From an uncultured bacterium (GTDB lineage: Bacteria; Actinomycetota; Coriobacteriia; Coriobacteriales; Coriobacteriaceae): 35,696 nucleotides of DNA. Position numbers and translations under genes: made by a program. The DNA is taken from positions 1-35,696 of the forward strand of contig CAJMSL010000004.1 in the NCBI GenBank assembly GCA_905216045.1, read 5' to 3'. The notes below the pieces were generated by a model. It did not search any database. It was not told the DNA's origin and was given only the letters and a program-made list of their open reading frames with translations. Shown here piece after piece: positions 10,167-18,006 of the stretch. How positions within the stretch are numbered: position 1 is the stretch's first letter; every line of letters starts with the position of its first letter.

Positions 10167-11198
10167 ATGGCCATGGAATTCAAACGCAGGCTGCCGATCC
10201 CCATGGAGATCCGCGAGGAAATGCCACTTTCTGCCGAGCTTACCGCCAAAAAGCAGGCATTTGACGCCGAGGTCGCCAAAGTCTTTACCGGCGAGGACGC
10301 ACGTAAGGTGCTCATCATCGGCCCGTGCTCTGCCGACCGCGAGGATTCGGTGCTCGAGTATATGAACCGACTGGCCAAGACCGCCGAAGAGGTCAAGGAC
10401 AAGCTCATCATCATTCCGCGCGTCTACACCAATAAGCCGCGCACCAAGGGCACCGGCTACAAGGGTCTTCTGCACAACCCCAACCCCGCGGCTCCCGACG
10501 ACCTGCTCGAGGGCGTCAAGGCCATCCGCCACATGCACCTGCGCGTCATCGAGGAGACCGGCTTCTTCACCGCCGATGAGATGCTCTACCCGTCCAACTA
10601 CCAATACCTCGTTGACCTGCTGAGCTATGTTGCCGTGGGCGCACGCTCGGTCGAGAACCAGGAGCATCGCCTGGTGTCGAGCGGCATTTCGGTACCCGTC
10701 GGCATGAAGAATCCCACTGCCGGCTCTACCACCGTTATGCTCAACTCCATTTACGCCGCGCAGGCGCACCAGAGCTTCATCTTCCGCAACTGGGAGGTCG
10801 AGTGCGACGGCAATCCGCTCGCACACGCCGTTATGCGTGGCTACATCGGTCTCGATGGTCGTACCTACCCCAATTACCACTACGAGCACCTGGAGCGCCT
10901 GGCCGAGCGCTATACCAAGCACGCCGGCTACGCCAACCCGGCGGCGGTCATCGACTGCAACCACGACAACTCGGGCAAGCGCCCGCTGGAGCAGTACCGC
11001 ATTTGCAAGGAGGTGCTCGACAGCTGCCGCCGCAACGAGTCCATCTCTAAGCTGGTCAAGGGCTTTATGATCGAGTCCTACCTGGAGGACGGCAACCAGC
11101 CGGTCGACGGCGGTGTCTTTGGCAAGTCGATCACCGACCCGTGCCTGGGCTGGGAAAAGACCGACTACCTCATCCACGAAATCGCGGAACGTATTTAG
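10167..11198 (+). CDS. aroF: 3-deoxy-7-phosphoheptulonate synthase (class I DAHP synthase)
   Basis: DAHP synthase joins phosphoenolpyruvate and erythrose 4-phosphate in the first step of the shikimate pathway. The 343-residue length fits the AroF/G/H type. Diagnostic motifs are IIGPCSADR (GPCS at 52-55), IPRVYTNKPRTKGTGYKGL, the phosphate-binding PVGMKNPTAGS, DCNHDNSGK, and GVFGKSITDPCLGW near the C-terminus. The ATG at 10167 follows GAGGAG 8 nt upstream; a second ATG two codons later is also possible. AroF/G/H enzymes are usually inhibited by one aromatic amino acid; which one cannot be told here. The gene stands alone, with its own promoter and a structured repeat that starts at the last base of its stop codon. 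Confidence 0.95.
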   Translation: MAMEFKRRLPIPMEIREEMPLSAELTAKKQAFDAEVAKVFTGEDARKVLIIGPCSADREDSVLEYMNRLAKTAEEVKDKLIIIPRVYTNKPRTKGTGYKGLLHNPNPAAPDDLLEGVKAIRHMHLRVIEETGFFTADEMLYPSNYQYLVDLLSYVAVGARSVENQEHRLVSSGISVPVGMKNPTAGSTTVMLNSIYAAQAHQSFIFRNWEVECDGNPLAHAVMRGYIGLDGRTYPNYHYEHLERLAERYTKHAGYANPAAVIDCNHDNSGKRPLEQYRICKEVLDSCRRNESISKLVKGFMIESYLEDGNQPVDGGVFGKSITDPCLGWEKTDYLIHEIAERI

Positions 11199-11352
11199 TT
11201 ACGCGGTTTTACCAAACCGCGTAACGGCTCGACGCTGCAAACCCGCCAGGGCGGCAATCTGCCTTTCAACTTCGGCGGCATGATCAAAAGATCAATGCCG
11301 CCTCGTTTCAAGGCACCTTGCTCGCTCTGGCGGGTTTTCGCTGACGTTTTTC
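11198..11352 (+). repeat. Structured intergenic repeat, copy 1 (after aroF)
   Basis: The element starts with a perfect 12-bp hairpin (GTTACGCGGTTT, loop TACC, AAACCGCGTAAC; 11198-11225) whose first base is the G of the aroF TAG stop. Then come the conserved block GGCTCGACGCTGC and an outer stem (11239-11249 with 11327-11337, AAACCCGCCAG/CTGGCGGGTTT). Inside are GGCAATCTGCC, an inner hairpin (11274-11302) and GGCACCTTGC. It ends TTTTCGCTGACGTTTTT, so this copy could also end aroF transcription. Confidence 0.8.
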
Positions 11353-11427
11353 GACCTGCATCGTTGCCAGGGTTGGCACCAATGACTAATGCGGTAACTA
11401 GCTACGTCGGTCCGCTTGACCGGCTGG

Positions 11428-11525
11428 GTTTCCGAGGTGCAGCAGATTGCCCTGAAAGAGGAGGGCATAGACCTTAAGGGTCATGCCCGACGATTGAAGG
11501 GCAAGGTGCCGTGCCTCGGGAAGAC
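11428..11525 (-). repeat. Structured intergenic repeat, copy 5 (after aguA, outer motifs swapped)
   Basis: On the minus strand this reads GGCACCTTGC, then TTCAATCGTCGG, an inner hairpin (11463-11488), CCTCCTCTTTCA, and GGCAATCTGC, closed by an outer stem (about 11428-11437 with 11511-11522). The inner blocks match copy 2 in order, but CACCTTGC and CAATCTG have exchanged sides. No 12-bp leading hairpin of the GTTACGCGG type was found. It lies just downstream of aguA, back to back with copy 1. Confidence 0.6.
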
Positions 11526-11531
11526 AGACAG

Positions 11532-12737
11532 TTACGCCGAGGGCTCCTGCTGCGTAATGCAGTGGATATTTCCACCACCGAAGACGACCTGCTCGGACTG
11601 AACGCCGACGCACTTGTAGACGCCCTCGCCCCAGACCTCGTCGTAGATCTTCTGGAGCGTGTCAACGGCAAGCTGATCGTTCTCGTCGCCGTACTGCGGG
11701 ACGATAACGCCGTGGTTGGTGACCAGGTAGTTCATGTAGGAGGCGATCAGCGGCTCGTTGGCAACGCGCGGCTCGGCGTTCTCGTCGGCGTCGATGGTGT
11801 CGCAGGAAGCCTGGTCCATGAACAGCGGGTTCACAGGCATACAGAGCTTGTAGACCTTCATCTTGCGGCCCTTGGCGTCAACGGCGTTGGAGAGGGTCTC
11901 GTAGACAGCGTGGCACTGCTCGTAGAACGGATACTCGGGATCGTCGGTCCAGATGCAAGCCATGACGCCCGGAGCGATGAACGTAGCGACGTCATCGATG
12001 TGGCCGTTGGTCTCCTCGGGGTCGATGCCCTCCTTAACCCAGATGACCTTCTCGACACCCAGGTAATCCTTGAGGTGCTCGTCCATATAGGCGCGAAGTT
12101 CCTCACTCCAGGGCTCAAACTTCCTCTTGAACTTGGGCCAGATGGACTCGGGATCCTCTTCCTCCTCCAGAACCGCAGAGCAGGTGCGGCCTGGGGAAAG
12201 CAGGCACTGGTCGGTCACGACCACAGTGCCTTCGCCGTCGACGGTAATGGAACCGCCCTCGAGGATCATGTCATCGGGACGATAGCGACGGCAGCCGGAA
12301 AGCTCAGCCATCTTAAGGGCAATCTGCTCGTCCTTGTCCCACTGGATTTAGAGGCCGTCGACGAGGCCGCCGTAGGCGTTGAAGTGCCAGTGGTTGGCGC
12401 GCTTATCGCCCTTGCCATTGATAACAAAAGTGGCAGCGGTGTCGCGGAACCAAGCGTCGTCGGTGGTCATCTCGATAACGGTGACGTTCTCGTCTTCCTC
12501 AAAGGCGGCCTTGCAGTTGGCGTAGTCGGCCTGGTTGGCGCACATGGTGACCGGGGTGAACTCGGCGATGGCGCGAGCGATGGCGGCATACTGCTTCTGG
12601 GCCGGCTTGGCACCATGGGCCCAGGTATCGGTGCGATGGGGCCAGCCCATCCACACGCGATCCTGTGGGGCGAACTCAGCAGGCATAAAGAAGCCATCGG
12701 CCTTAGGGGTGGACTCGGACTCGGTGATCGTACGCAT
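11532..12737 (-). pseudogene. aguA: Agmatine deiminase interrupted by one in-frame TAA
   Basis: AguA hydrolyses agmatine to N-carbamoylputrescine and ammonia. Read through the stop, the frame gives about 401 residues, a normal family length. The N-terminal half has MPAEFAPQDRVWMGWPHR and WFRDTAATFV. The C-terminal half has LEGGSITVDGEGT, GIDPEETNGHIDDVA, NHGVIVPQYGDENDQ and the catalytic-cysteine motif GGGNIHCITQQEP. At codon 130 (12348-12350) the reading is GGLVDGL, TAA, IQWDKDEQ; family members have Tyr there (DGLYFPWD type). There is no other lesion, so it is a fresh nonsense change, a sequence error, or a read-through site. The ATG at 12737 has GGAGG 8 nt upstream. The putative antiporter gene lies upstream on the same strand. 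Confidence 0.88.
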
Positions 12738-13020
12738 AAGATTTCCTCCAAATCGAACGATCGCTTGCTGCGGGCGGGTTACCCTCAGCCTAAAACCAAG
12801 AGATGGTAGGCGCCCGTTCCCCGGCAAAGGTCGGGGCGCCTGGCACCGGTTTTCACGGATGTCGCACCGGCAAGCGACGACGTAACCCGGTGCACGGAGA
12901 CAAAACGCACGAAGGATACGGAAGAGAGATTGGGGCGGGCGGTGGTTACCGGAGCAATAGCTCACACCCACCTCAGAGAAAGGTTAGCAAACCTGTTGCT
13001 CGGGCACGCCTCCGAAGAGG
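12738..13020 (-). promoter_or_regulatory. GC-rich, hairpin-rich leader of aguA
   Basis: On the minus strand this region holds several stable hairpins ahead of aguA. One is GCCTC-TTCG-GAGGC with a UUCG tetraloop (13003-13020). Another is a nested stem with outer arms AGGCGCC/GGCGCCT and inner CCCCG/CGGGG (12808-12841). CACCGG and CCGGTG words recur at 12844, 12865 and 12887. I do not recognise a known riboswitch, and no T-run terminator follows. The length (about 280 nt) and structure suggest a regulatory leader or a 3' UTR of the upstream permease. I see no gene here. Confidence 0.35.
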
Positions 13021-13108
13021 CTAGAACGTCCCGAGTCGGGAGCGACAAGCCCGACGAAGCGTACGTTGGTACGCGAGGAAGGTTGGAGCCCCGAATCCGG
13101 GTGCTCTA
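13021..13108 (-). repeat. Nested hairpin element at the permease 3' end
   Basis: An imperfect outer inverted repeat (13021-13040 with about 13089-13108) encloses GCGTAC and GTACGC around a short loop. On the minus strand it begins at the permease stop codon. The inner sequence resembles the inner hairpin of structured repeat copy 2, so it may be a divergent relative of that family or a terminator. Confidence 0.4.
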
Positions 13109-14536
13109 GTCCTCCTCGGACTCCTCAGCGAGGCGCTGAGCAGCCAGCTCGGGAGTGAGACCCTTGTACTCGGTCTCGCGGCCCTTATCACTGACGACGC
13201 GGTCAACCTCGCCAATAAGCAAGAGCACGATGAAGATGACGATCATCGGGACCTTATCGCCAATCTCATCGACAGAGAACGGAATCAGCGTTGCAACGAT
13301 AGCCAGAATCAGCTCATTGCAGGGAATAGCCAGCATGACCTTCATCATGGCGCCCTTAAACGGGAACGTAAAGATACGCTCACGGTTGGGGTCGTTCTTA
13401 CGAAGGTTGAGGAATGCCGGGAACATCGGGATGTAGGTCAGCAGCAGGAAGACAACGGAGGTACCGAAGAGCATCCAGAAGACACCGTTGGAGATGGCGT
13501 CGATGGGAACCAGCTGCAGGCACAGCACCAGGGAGGCAACGATGGCGTTGACCAGGTTGGCGCCGTAGGGCATGTCGTCATCCGAGATCATCGAGGCGAA
13601 GACCTTGGGCATGTTGCCATGCTCGGCAGCATAGCGAGCAACGGAGTTGACGCCGAAGGACCAGGCAGCCATGTTGGCGAACAGCGTGATCAGGAAGGCG
13701 ATGCAGATGACCTTAAAGATCATGGAATCGCCCACAATAGTCTGGACAGCGTAGATCATACCGTAGTCGGGATCGATGGAATCGGCCGACACAGCAGCGC
13801 CGATGCCAAAGCCAGCGAACAGGTAGATCACGGCGATGGACAGGCCGCCGACGATGATAGCCTTGGGGATATCGCGAGCGGGATCGGCCATATCGTCGGT
13901 CATGGTGCAGACGACCTCGAAGCCCATGAAGTTAAAGACGATGTCCGACAGGTAGCCGAGCGCGTTGGTGTTGGTGAGCTCGGGCAAGAAGGTAACAGCG
14001 GACATATCGTTCGCAAAACCGTTCTCCATGGCGTACCAAATGCCCAAAGCGCCGACGATAGCGGCAACGGCGACCTTGATGATGGCGCCGCCGTTCAGGA
14101 CCCATTCGGAGTCGGCAGCCTTGGAACGACCCATAAGATAGACAATCCACACAAAGGCAAGGTCGATACCAATCTTGGCAATCAGATTGAACTCGACGCC
14201 AAAGACCATGCCCAAAATGTCCGGGAACATAGTAGCCAGCGAGGCAATCCACAGCGGGTAGTTAACCCAGTAGTAGTACGAAATGCGGGCGCCCCACTTG
14301 TCGCCCAGGCCATCGCGTACCCAGTCGTAAATGCCACCCTCGCCGTCATAGGTAGTGCCGAGCTCGGCAACGACCATGCCATAAGGGAGCAGGAAGGTCA
14401 GAATCAGGAAAATCCACCAGAAGAACTGCTGGTTGCCAATGGCAGCAGCAGGTGCGGCGGCCTCACAAACGAAGACGACGCAGATGATGGTCGAGATGAC
14501 CGTCAAGAAGGAAAGCTTTTTCTTTCCGTCGCTCAT
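13106..14536 (-). CDS. APC-superfamily amino acid/polyamine antiporter, likely agmatine-putrescine exchange
   Basis: This 476-residue integral membrane protein has about 12 hydrophobic segments and the fold signature of the amino acid-polyamine-organocation superfamily. Features include EAAAPAAAIGNQQFFWWIF in helix 1, LGTTYDGEGGIYDWVRDGLG after helix 2 and FNFMGFEVVCTMTDDMADPARDIPKA in the middle. It lies directly upstream of agmatine deiminase on the same strand, as AguD does in agmatine deiminase operons. Exchange of agmatine for putrescine is therefore the best guess, but glutamate/GABA-type antiporters look similar. The ATG at 14536 has AAGGAG 6-7 nt upstream. The C-terminus is acidic (EESEED). 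A putrescine carbamoyltransferase and carbamate kinase, needed to complete the pathway, are not in the window. Confidence 0.8.
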   Translation of the reverse strand: MSDGKKKLSFLTVISTIICVVFVCEAAAPAAAIGNQQFFWWIFLILTFLLPYGMVVAELGTTYDGEGGIYDWVRDGLGDKWGARISYYYWVNYPLWIASLATMFPDILGMVFGVEFNLIAKIGIDLAFVWIVYLMGRSKAADSEWVLNGGAIIKVAVAAIVGALGIWYAMENGFANDMSAVTFLPELTNTNALGYLSDIVFNFMGFEVVCTMTDDMADPARDIPKAIIVGGLSIAVIYLFAGFGIGAAVSADSIDPDYGMIYAVQTIVGDSMIFKVICIAFLITLFANMAAWSFGVNSVARYAAEHGNMPKVFASMISDDDMPYGANLVNAIVASLVLCLQLVPIDAISNGVFWMLFGTSVVFLLLTYIPMFPAFLNLRKNDPNRERIFTFPFKGAMMKVMLAIPCNELILAIVATLIPFSVDEIGDKVPMIVIFIVLLLIGEVDRVVSDKGRETEYKGLTPELAAQRLAEESEED

Positions 14537-14573
14537 GATGAGCTCCTTCGCTCAGTCTTGGACAAATCGAGGT

Positions 14574-14597
14574 CCTTAAGATATTAAGGCAATTGCC
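14574..14597. promoter_or_regulatory. Overlapping dyads upstream of the APC permease
   Basis: CCTTAA-GATA-TTAAGG (14574-14589) and the perfect palindrome GGCAATTGCC (14588-14597) abut about 40 nt upstream of the permease start. This is where an operator would be expected. On the minus strand TAATAT within it could serve as a -10 box. Confidence 0.4.
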
Positions 14598-14662
14598 GGG
14601 CCTCGGTGAGCGGGCGACAGGAGACGAGCATCCGCCGCCCGCAGACGTGCTTCTACGATGAA

Positions 14663-14815
14663 GTTACGCGGTTTTACCAAACCGCGTAACGGCTCGACGC
14701 TGCAAACGCCCCTAAGCGGCAATCTGACGTTCAATCGTCGGTCGCGTACCGAAGTACGCTTCCCTCCTCTTTCACGTCACCTTGCTCGCTTAGGGGCGTT
14801 TTCGCCGACCTATGC
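14663..14815 (+). repeat. Structured intergenic repeat, copy 2
   Basis: The leading hairpin (14663-14690) is identical to copy 1. GGCTCGACGCTGC follows. The outer stem is a perfect 15 bp (14704-14718 with 14787-14801, AAACGCCCCTAAGCG) unrelated in sequence to copy 1. Inside are GGCAATCTGACGTTCAA, an inner hairpin GCGTAC-CGAA-GTACGC, and TTTCACGTCACCTTGC; the end is TTTTCGCCGACC. It lies antisense to both neighbours, between the permease and the BceB-like gene. Confidence 0.8.
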
Positions 14816-14845
14816 TCAACCTACGATAATTCCAAGCTGAACGAG

Positions 14846-17083
14846 TTACTCGCTGTAGCGGGTGGCGATGGCAGCTTGCACCATGCCAGTGCTCATAAGG
14901 TAGGTCACCAGGAAGTAACCACCGTATGCTGCCAGGAAGATTGCACAGGTGAGGCCCACGGTGCCGCCGATGCTCATATTTCCGAAAATGCTCACCAGCT
15001 CGATGATCACCTTAAGTGCCACAAAGGAGTGCGCCAGGCCCACTGCCAGCGGGAACAGGAAGAATACCGCTTGCTGCGCCATCACCGAATGACGAATCTG
15101 GCGGTCCTCACAGCCGATCTGTGCCAGCACACGATAGCTGCGGCTGCCATCGGCCACGTTGGAGAGTTGCTGGATCGACAGAATCGCCGCGCACGCAACA
15201 ACCAATACAAAGCCGATGTAGATGGCTAGGTAGCTAATAAGACCGTTCATTTGCGCTGCTTGCACGTACATCTCGGAGCGTGTGATGAAGGTTCCCCACG
15301 ACCCCGGCTCCTTGCCGTCAACGAGCAGATTGTCGAGCACAGTGTATTTAATACTCTCGTCTGCCTCGGTCGTATCCATCCCCTGTTTGTAGTTAACGAA
15401 CAGGCTACTGGAATACGGCTGCAGATTAAGTTGGGACAACAGCTCGTCGGCAACGACGACGGTACCCGGATTACTGCCCATCGACGAGTTGGCGATGGCC
15501 GCCGCATCTTCGTCCGACTTATCGGTTGCGGGCTTGAGCGTATGCCCGCCCAAGGGTAGGGTATGGCCGCCGGCCATATACTTGGTGTACAGGTCGACCA
15601 GCTCGCCGCCCATATCACACGTGAGCAGATACTGGTCGTGACCGATGTGCACCGACTCCTCGCCCATCATCTGACGCAGTTTGTTGTACTGGCTCGCCGG
15701 CGTCACAAACAGACCCATCGCATCGGCATTGCTACCCCCGAACGCCTTGGGAAGCTTTTCGCCCATGATCTTGCACATCTCACTTGGGGTCACCGAAGGA
15801 TCCGAACCGCCAAACGGGTAACTCAGATACGAATCGATCTGCACATGCTCACCGGCAACATCGGCGATATTGACCTTCTTGCCGGTCTCGTCGTTGTTGT
15901 CCGCCGACTTGCCCTTAATACCGTCTGCAACGTTATCGTGATCGATACGATCGCCGTGCCATGCGGAGTACAAATCGACCGTACTATCGGCCAGCACCAT
16001 TCGATCGGCCTCAGACGGATTGAAAGACTCTTTGTAGAAGTCGAGCGTATCGGGCGTGTAATAGACATACGTCTGCGACATGTCGGCCGGATTATAGCGC
16101 TCCAGATTCTCATTCATCACGTTGGCGATCGACATACCGCAGGTCACCGAGGTGATGGCCAAAAACAGGAGCATCGCGATGACGCCCATCGAAAAGCACA
16201 CCGTGTTGACCTTGGCCGCAAGCTGGCGCACGGTAAACATGTTGAGACCGCGCCAATACACGCCGCGCAGGCTCTGCAGCAGCTTGATGAGCATGCCCGA
16301 GAGTCCCCAGAACAGGGCAAAGGTGCCCACGGTAACCATAGCGGTCGTAATACCAAACTGGTTCATGGCCTCTTGCAGCTTGCTGTCCGTCGCGGTTAGC
16401 GGGAACCCATCACGTAGCAGACGGTAATAGGCCACGCCCACCAGCACCGCGCCCACGGCAAAGATGGCAATCGCGATCCAGGGGTTGCGCGTCTTGATGC
16501 TCTCGTTGCGACGCTCGGCACCCATAAGCTCGATGAGTTTGGTACGACGCACGGCGCGAAGGTTCAGCAGTAGCGTGAGCACAAACATTACGAGCATGCA
16601 GACAAGGGTCAGATTGAACGCATGCACCGAGAAAAAGAAGTGGAAATTGGCGATCTGTGTCTTAAAGAGCGAGGCCGTAAAGAACGTCATGAGCTGGGAG
16701 AGTCCCACACCCAGCACAATGCCGGCGACAAGGGCCACGACCGATACTATCACGGTCTCGAGCGCCATGATCGTGGCGACGCGCCCGCGCCCCATGCCGA
16801 GCACCTGGTACAGGCCAAACTCCTTCTTGCGGCGTTTCATGATGAAGTTATTGGCGTACACCATCAAAAAGGCCATAACACCGGCCAAAAAGTACGTCAG
16901 GTCGCCGAGCATGCTGCCCATAACCTGCGCCAAGCCCTCTTCATCGATTCCGGCGATGTCGACCTGCATCGAGATGGTGTTAAAGGCATAGAAGACCGTG
17001 ACGCCCAGGGTGAGCGTCAAAAGGTAGACGAGGTAGTCGCGGCCGGCACGGCGGACGTTGCCCCAAGCGAGTTTACAGAGCAT
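14846..17083 (-). CDS. BceB/FtsX-like ABC transporter permease
   Basis: This permease has 745 residues from the ATG at 17083; a GTG at 17095 would add four. The layout is that of BceB/VraG-type peptide-antibiotic transporters: one N-terminal helix, three helices forming an FtsX-type domain, further helices, an extracellular domain of about 200-250 residues in the middle (rich in Asp, Thr, Ser), and a C-terminal FtsX-type domain. The conserved segment MKRRKKEFGLYQVLGMGRGRVATIM is present. It overlaps the ATPase stop codon by 11 nt, so the two are translationally coupled. Such transporters usually sense and remove bacitracin-like or lantibiotic peptides with a dedicated two-component system. 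None is adjacent here, so both ligand and control are open. Confidence 0.87.
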   Translation of the reverse strand: MLCKLAWGNVRRAGRDYLVYLLTLTLGVTVFYAFNTISMQVDIAGIDEEGLAQVMGSMLGDLTYFLAGVMAFLMVYANNFIMKRRKKEFGLYQVLGMGRGRVATIMALETVIVSVVALVAGIVLGVGLSQLMTFFTASLFKTQIANFHFFFSVHAFNLTLVCMLVMFVLTLLLNLRAVRRTKLIELMGAERRNESIKTRNPWIAIAIFAVGAVLVGVAYYRLLRDGFPLTATDSKLQEAMNQFGITTAMVTVGTFALFWGLSGMLIKLLQSLRGVYWRGLNMFTVRQLAAKVNTVCFSMGVIAMLLFLAITSVTCGMSIANVMNENLERYNPADMSQTYVYYTPDTLDFYKESFNPSEADRMVLADSTVDLYSAWHGDRIDHDNVADGIKGKSADNNDETGKKVNIADVAGEHVQIDSYLSYPFGGSDPSVTPSEMCKIMGEKLPKAFGGSNADAMGLFVTPASQYNKLRQMMGEESVHIGHDQYLLTCDMGGELVDLYTKYMAGGHTLPLGGHTLKPATDKSDEDAAAIANSSMGSNPGTVVVADELLSQLNLQPYSSSLFVNYKQGMDTTEADESIKYTVLDNLLVDGKEPGSWGTFITRSEMYVQAAQMNGLISYLAIYIGFVLVVACAAILSIQQLSNVADGSRSYRVLAQIGCEDRQIRHSVMAQQAVFFLFPLAVGLAHSFVALKVIIELVSIFGNMSIGGTVGLTCAIFLAAYGGYFLVTYLMSTGMVQAAIATRYSE

Positions 17084-17858
17084 CGGAGCCCTCACCGCCC
17101 ATCATGGCAACGACCTCCATAATGCGGTCGAAGAACTCTCGGCGGTCGGTGTCGCCGCGGCGCAGCTCGGTGAAGATCTTGCCGTCGCGGATAAACAACA
17201 CGCGGCTCGTGTAGCTGGCGGCAAAGCTGTCATGCGTGACCATGAGCACGGTGGCGCGCAGGCGGCGATTGAGGGCCTCCAGGCTCTCGAGCAGCAGACG
17301 AGCGCTTTTAGAATCGAGGGCGCCGGTGGGCTCGTCGGCCATGATCATGGTGGGGTCGGTGACGAGCGCGCGAGCCGCGGCAACGCGCTGCTGCTGACCG
17401 CCGGACATCTGGTAGGGATACTTGTCGAGCACCTGACTGATGGAGAGGCGCGCTGCCACATCCTGCACGCGGGTCGAGATCTCTGCCGAGTTTGTGCGGG
17501 CGATGGTGAGCGGCAGGGCGATGTTCTCGCGTGCCGTGAGCGTATCGAGCAGGTTGGAGTCCTGGAAGATAAAGCCGAGCTCCTCGCGGCGGAACTGCGA
17601 AAGCTTAGCCTGCTTCATGCGTGTTACGTCCTGCCCGTTGATGCGGATCGTGCCACTTGTGGCGCTATCGATGGTCGACACGCAGTTGAGCAACGTCGAC
17701 TTGCCCGAGCCCGAAGCGCCCATGATGCCAACAAATTCGCCGCGGTTGACGGTAAAGTTGACGTCGTTGAGCGCGCGGGTCACGTTGCCCAGCGCTCCAT
17801 ATACCTTTTCGAGATGTGCGACCTCCAGTACCGGGGTCGCCATGTGCGTGGTTTGCAT
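17073..17858 (-). CDS. BceA-like ABC transporter ATPase
   Basis: This 261-residue MacB/LolD/BceA-type ATPase energises the permease encoded just downstream. Walker A is GASGSGKST, the Q-loop is FIFQDSNLLDTLTARENI, the signature is MSGGQQQRVAAARAL, Walker B is IMADEPTGALD, and the H-loop is VTHD. The C-terminal tail (RRGDTDRREFFDRIMEVVAMMGGEG) is longer than in LolD and typical of the BceA group. The ATG at 17858 has AAAGGA upstream; a second ATG five codons later is less well placed. The gene is divergent from the MutT-Vsr gene. Confidence 0.92.
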   Translation of the reverse strand: MQTTHMATPVLEVAHLEKVYGALGNVTRALNDVNFTVNRGEFVGIMGASGSGKSTLLNCVSTIDSATSGTIRINGQDVTRMKQAKLSQFRREELGFIFQDSNLLDTLTARENIALPLTIARTNSAEISTRVQDVAARLSISQVLDKYPYQMSGGQQQRVAAARALVTDPTMIMADEPTGALDSKSARLLLESLEALNRRLRATVLMVTHDSFAASYTSRVLFIRDGKIFTELRRGDTDRREFFDRIMEVVAMMGGEGSDAL

Positions 17859-17941
17859 ACCGAGTCCTTTCTTGCGATTAGTCTACGGCATCTATAGTCG
17901 CAAGAAGACGAGTCAGCTACCATCGATATGGCTTACGCTTG

Positions 17942-17959
17942 CCTTACCGTTGTGTAAGG
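17942..17959. promoter_or_regulatory. Dyad in the bceA / mutT-vsr divergent promoter region
   Basis: CCTTAC-N6-GTAAGG lies in the 148-nt divergent region. A second short palindrome, CCAT-CGAT-ATGG, lies about 20 nt before it. Either could be an operator. No regulator gene is adjacent. Confidence 0.3.
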
Positions 17960-18006
17960 TACGCGTAGCTACCCTGCCACGTGTTGATGTTGAGAGAGGA
18001 CTCCTG

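Noticed and set aside
11511..12809. Open frame of 432 codons on the plus strand opposite aguA
   Set aside because: It is the antisense shadow of agmatine deiminase. It runs through the TAA position only because that codon reads TTA on this strand.
12738..13020. Known riboswitch ahead of aguA
   Set aside because: I could not find the conserved cores of TPP, cobalamin, SAM, glycine or guanidine riboswitches, so only an unnamed structured leader is reported.
17440..18006. Extension of the MutT-Vsr protein upstream of 18007
   Set aside because: The extra 189 codons lie antisense to the bceA-like gene and have no family similarity. TTG 18007 has GAGAGGA and starts right at the NUDIX fold.
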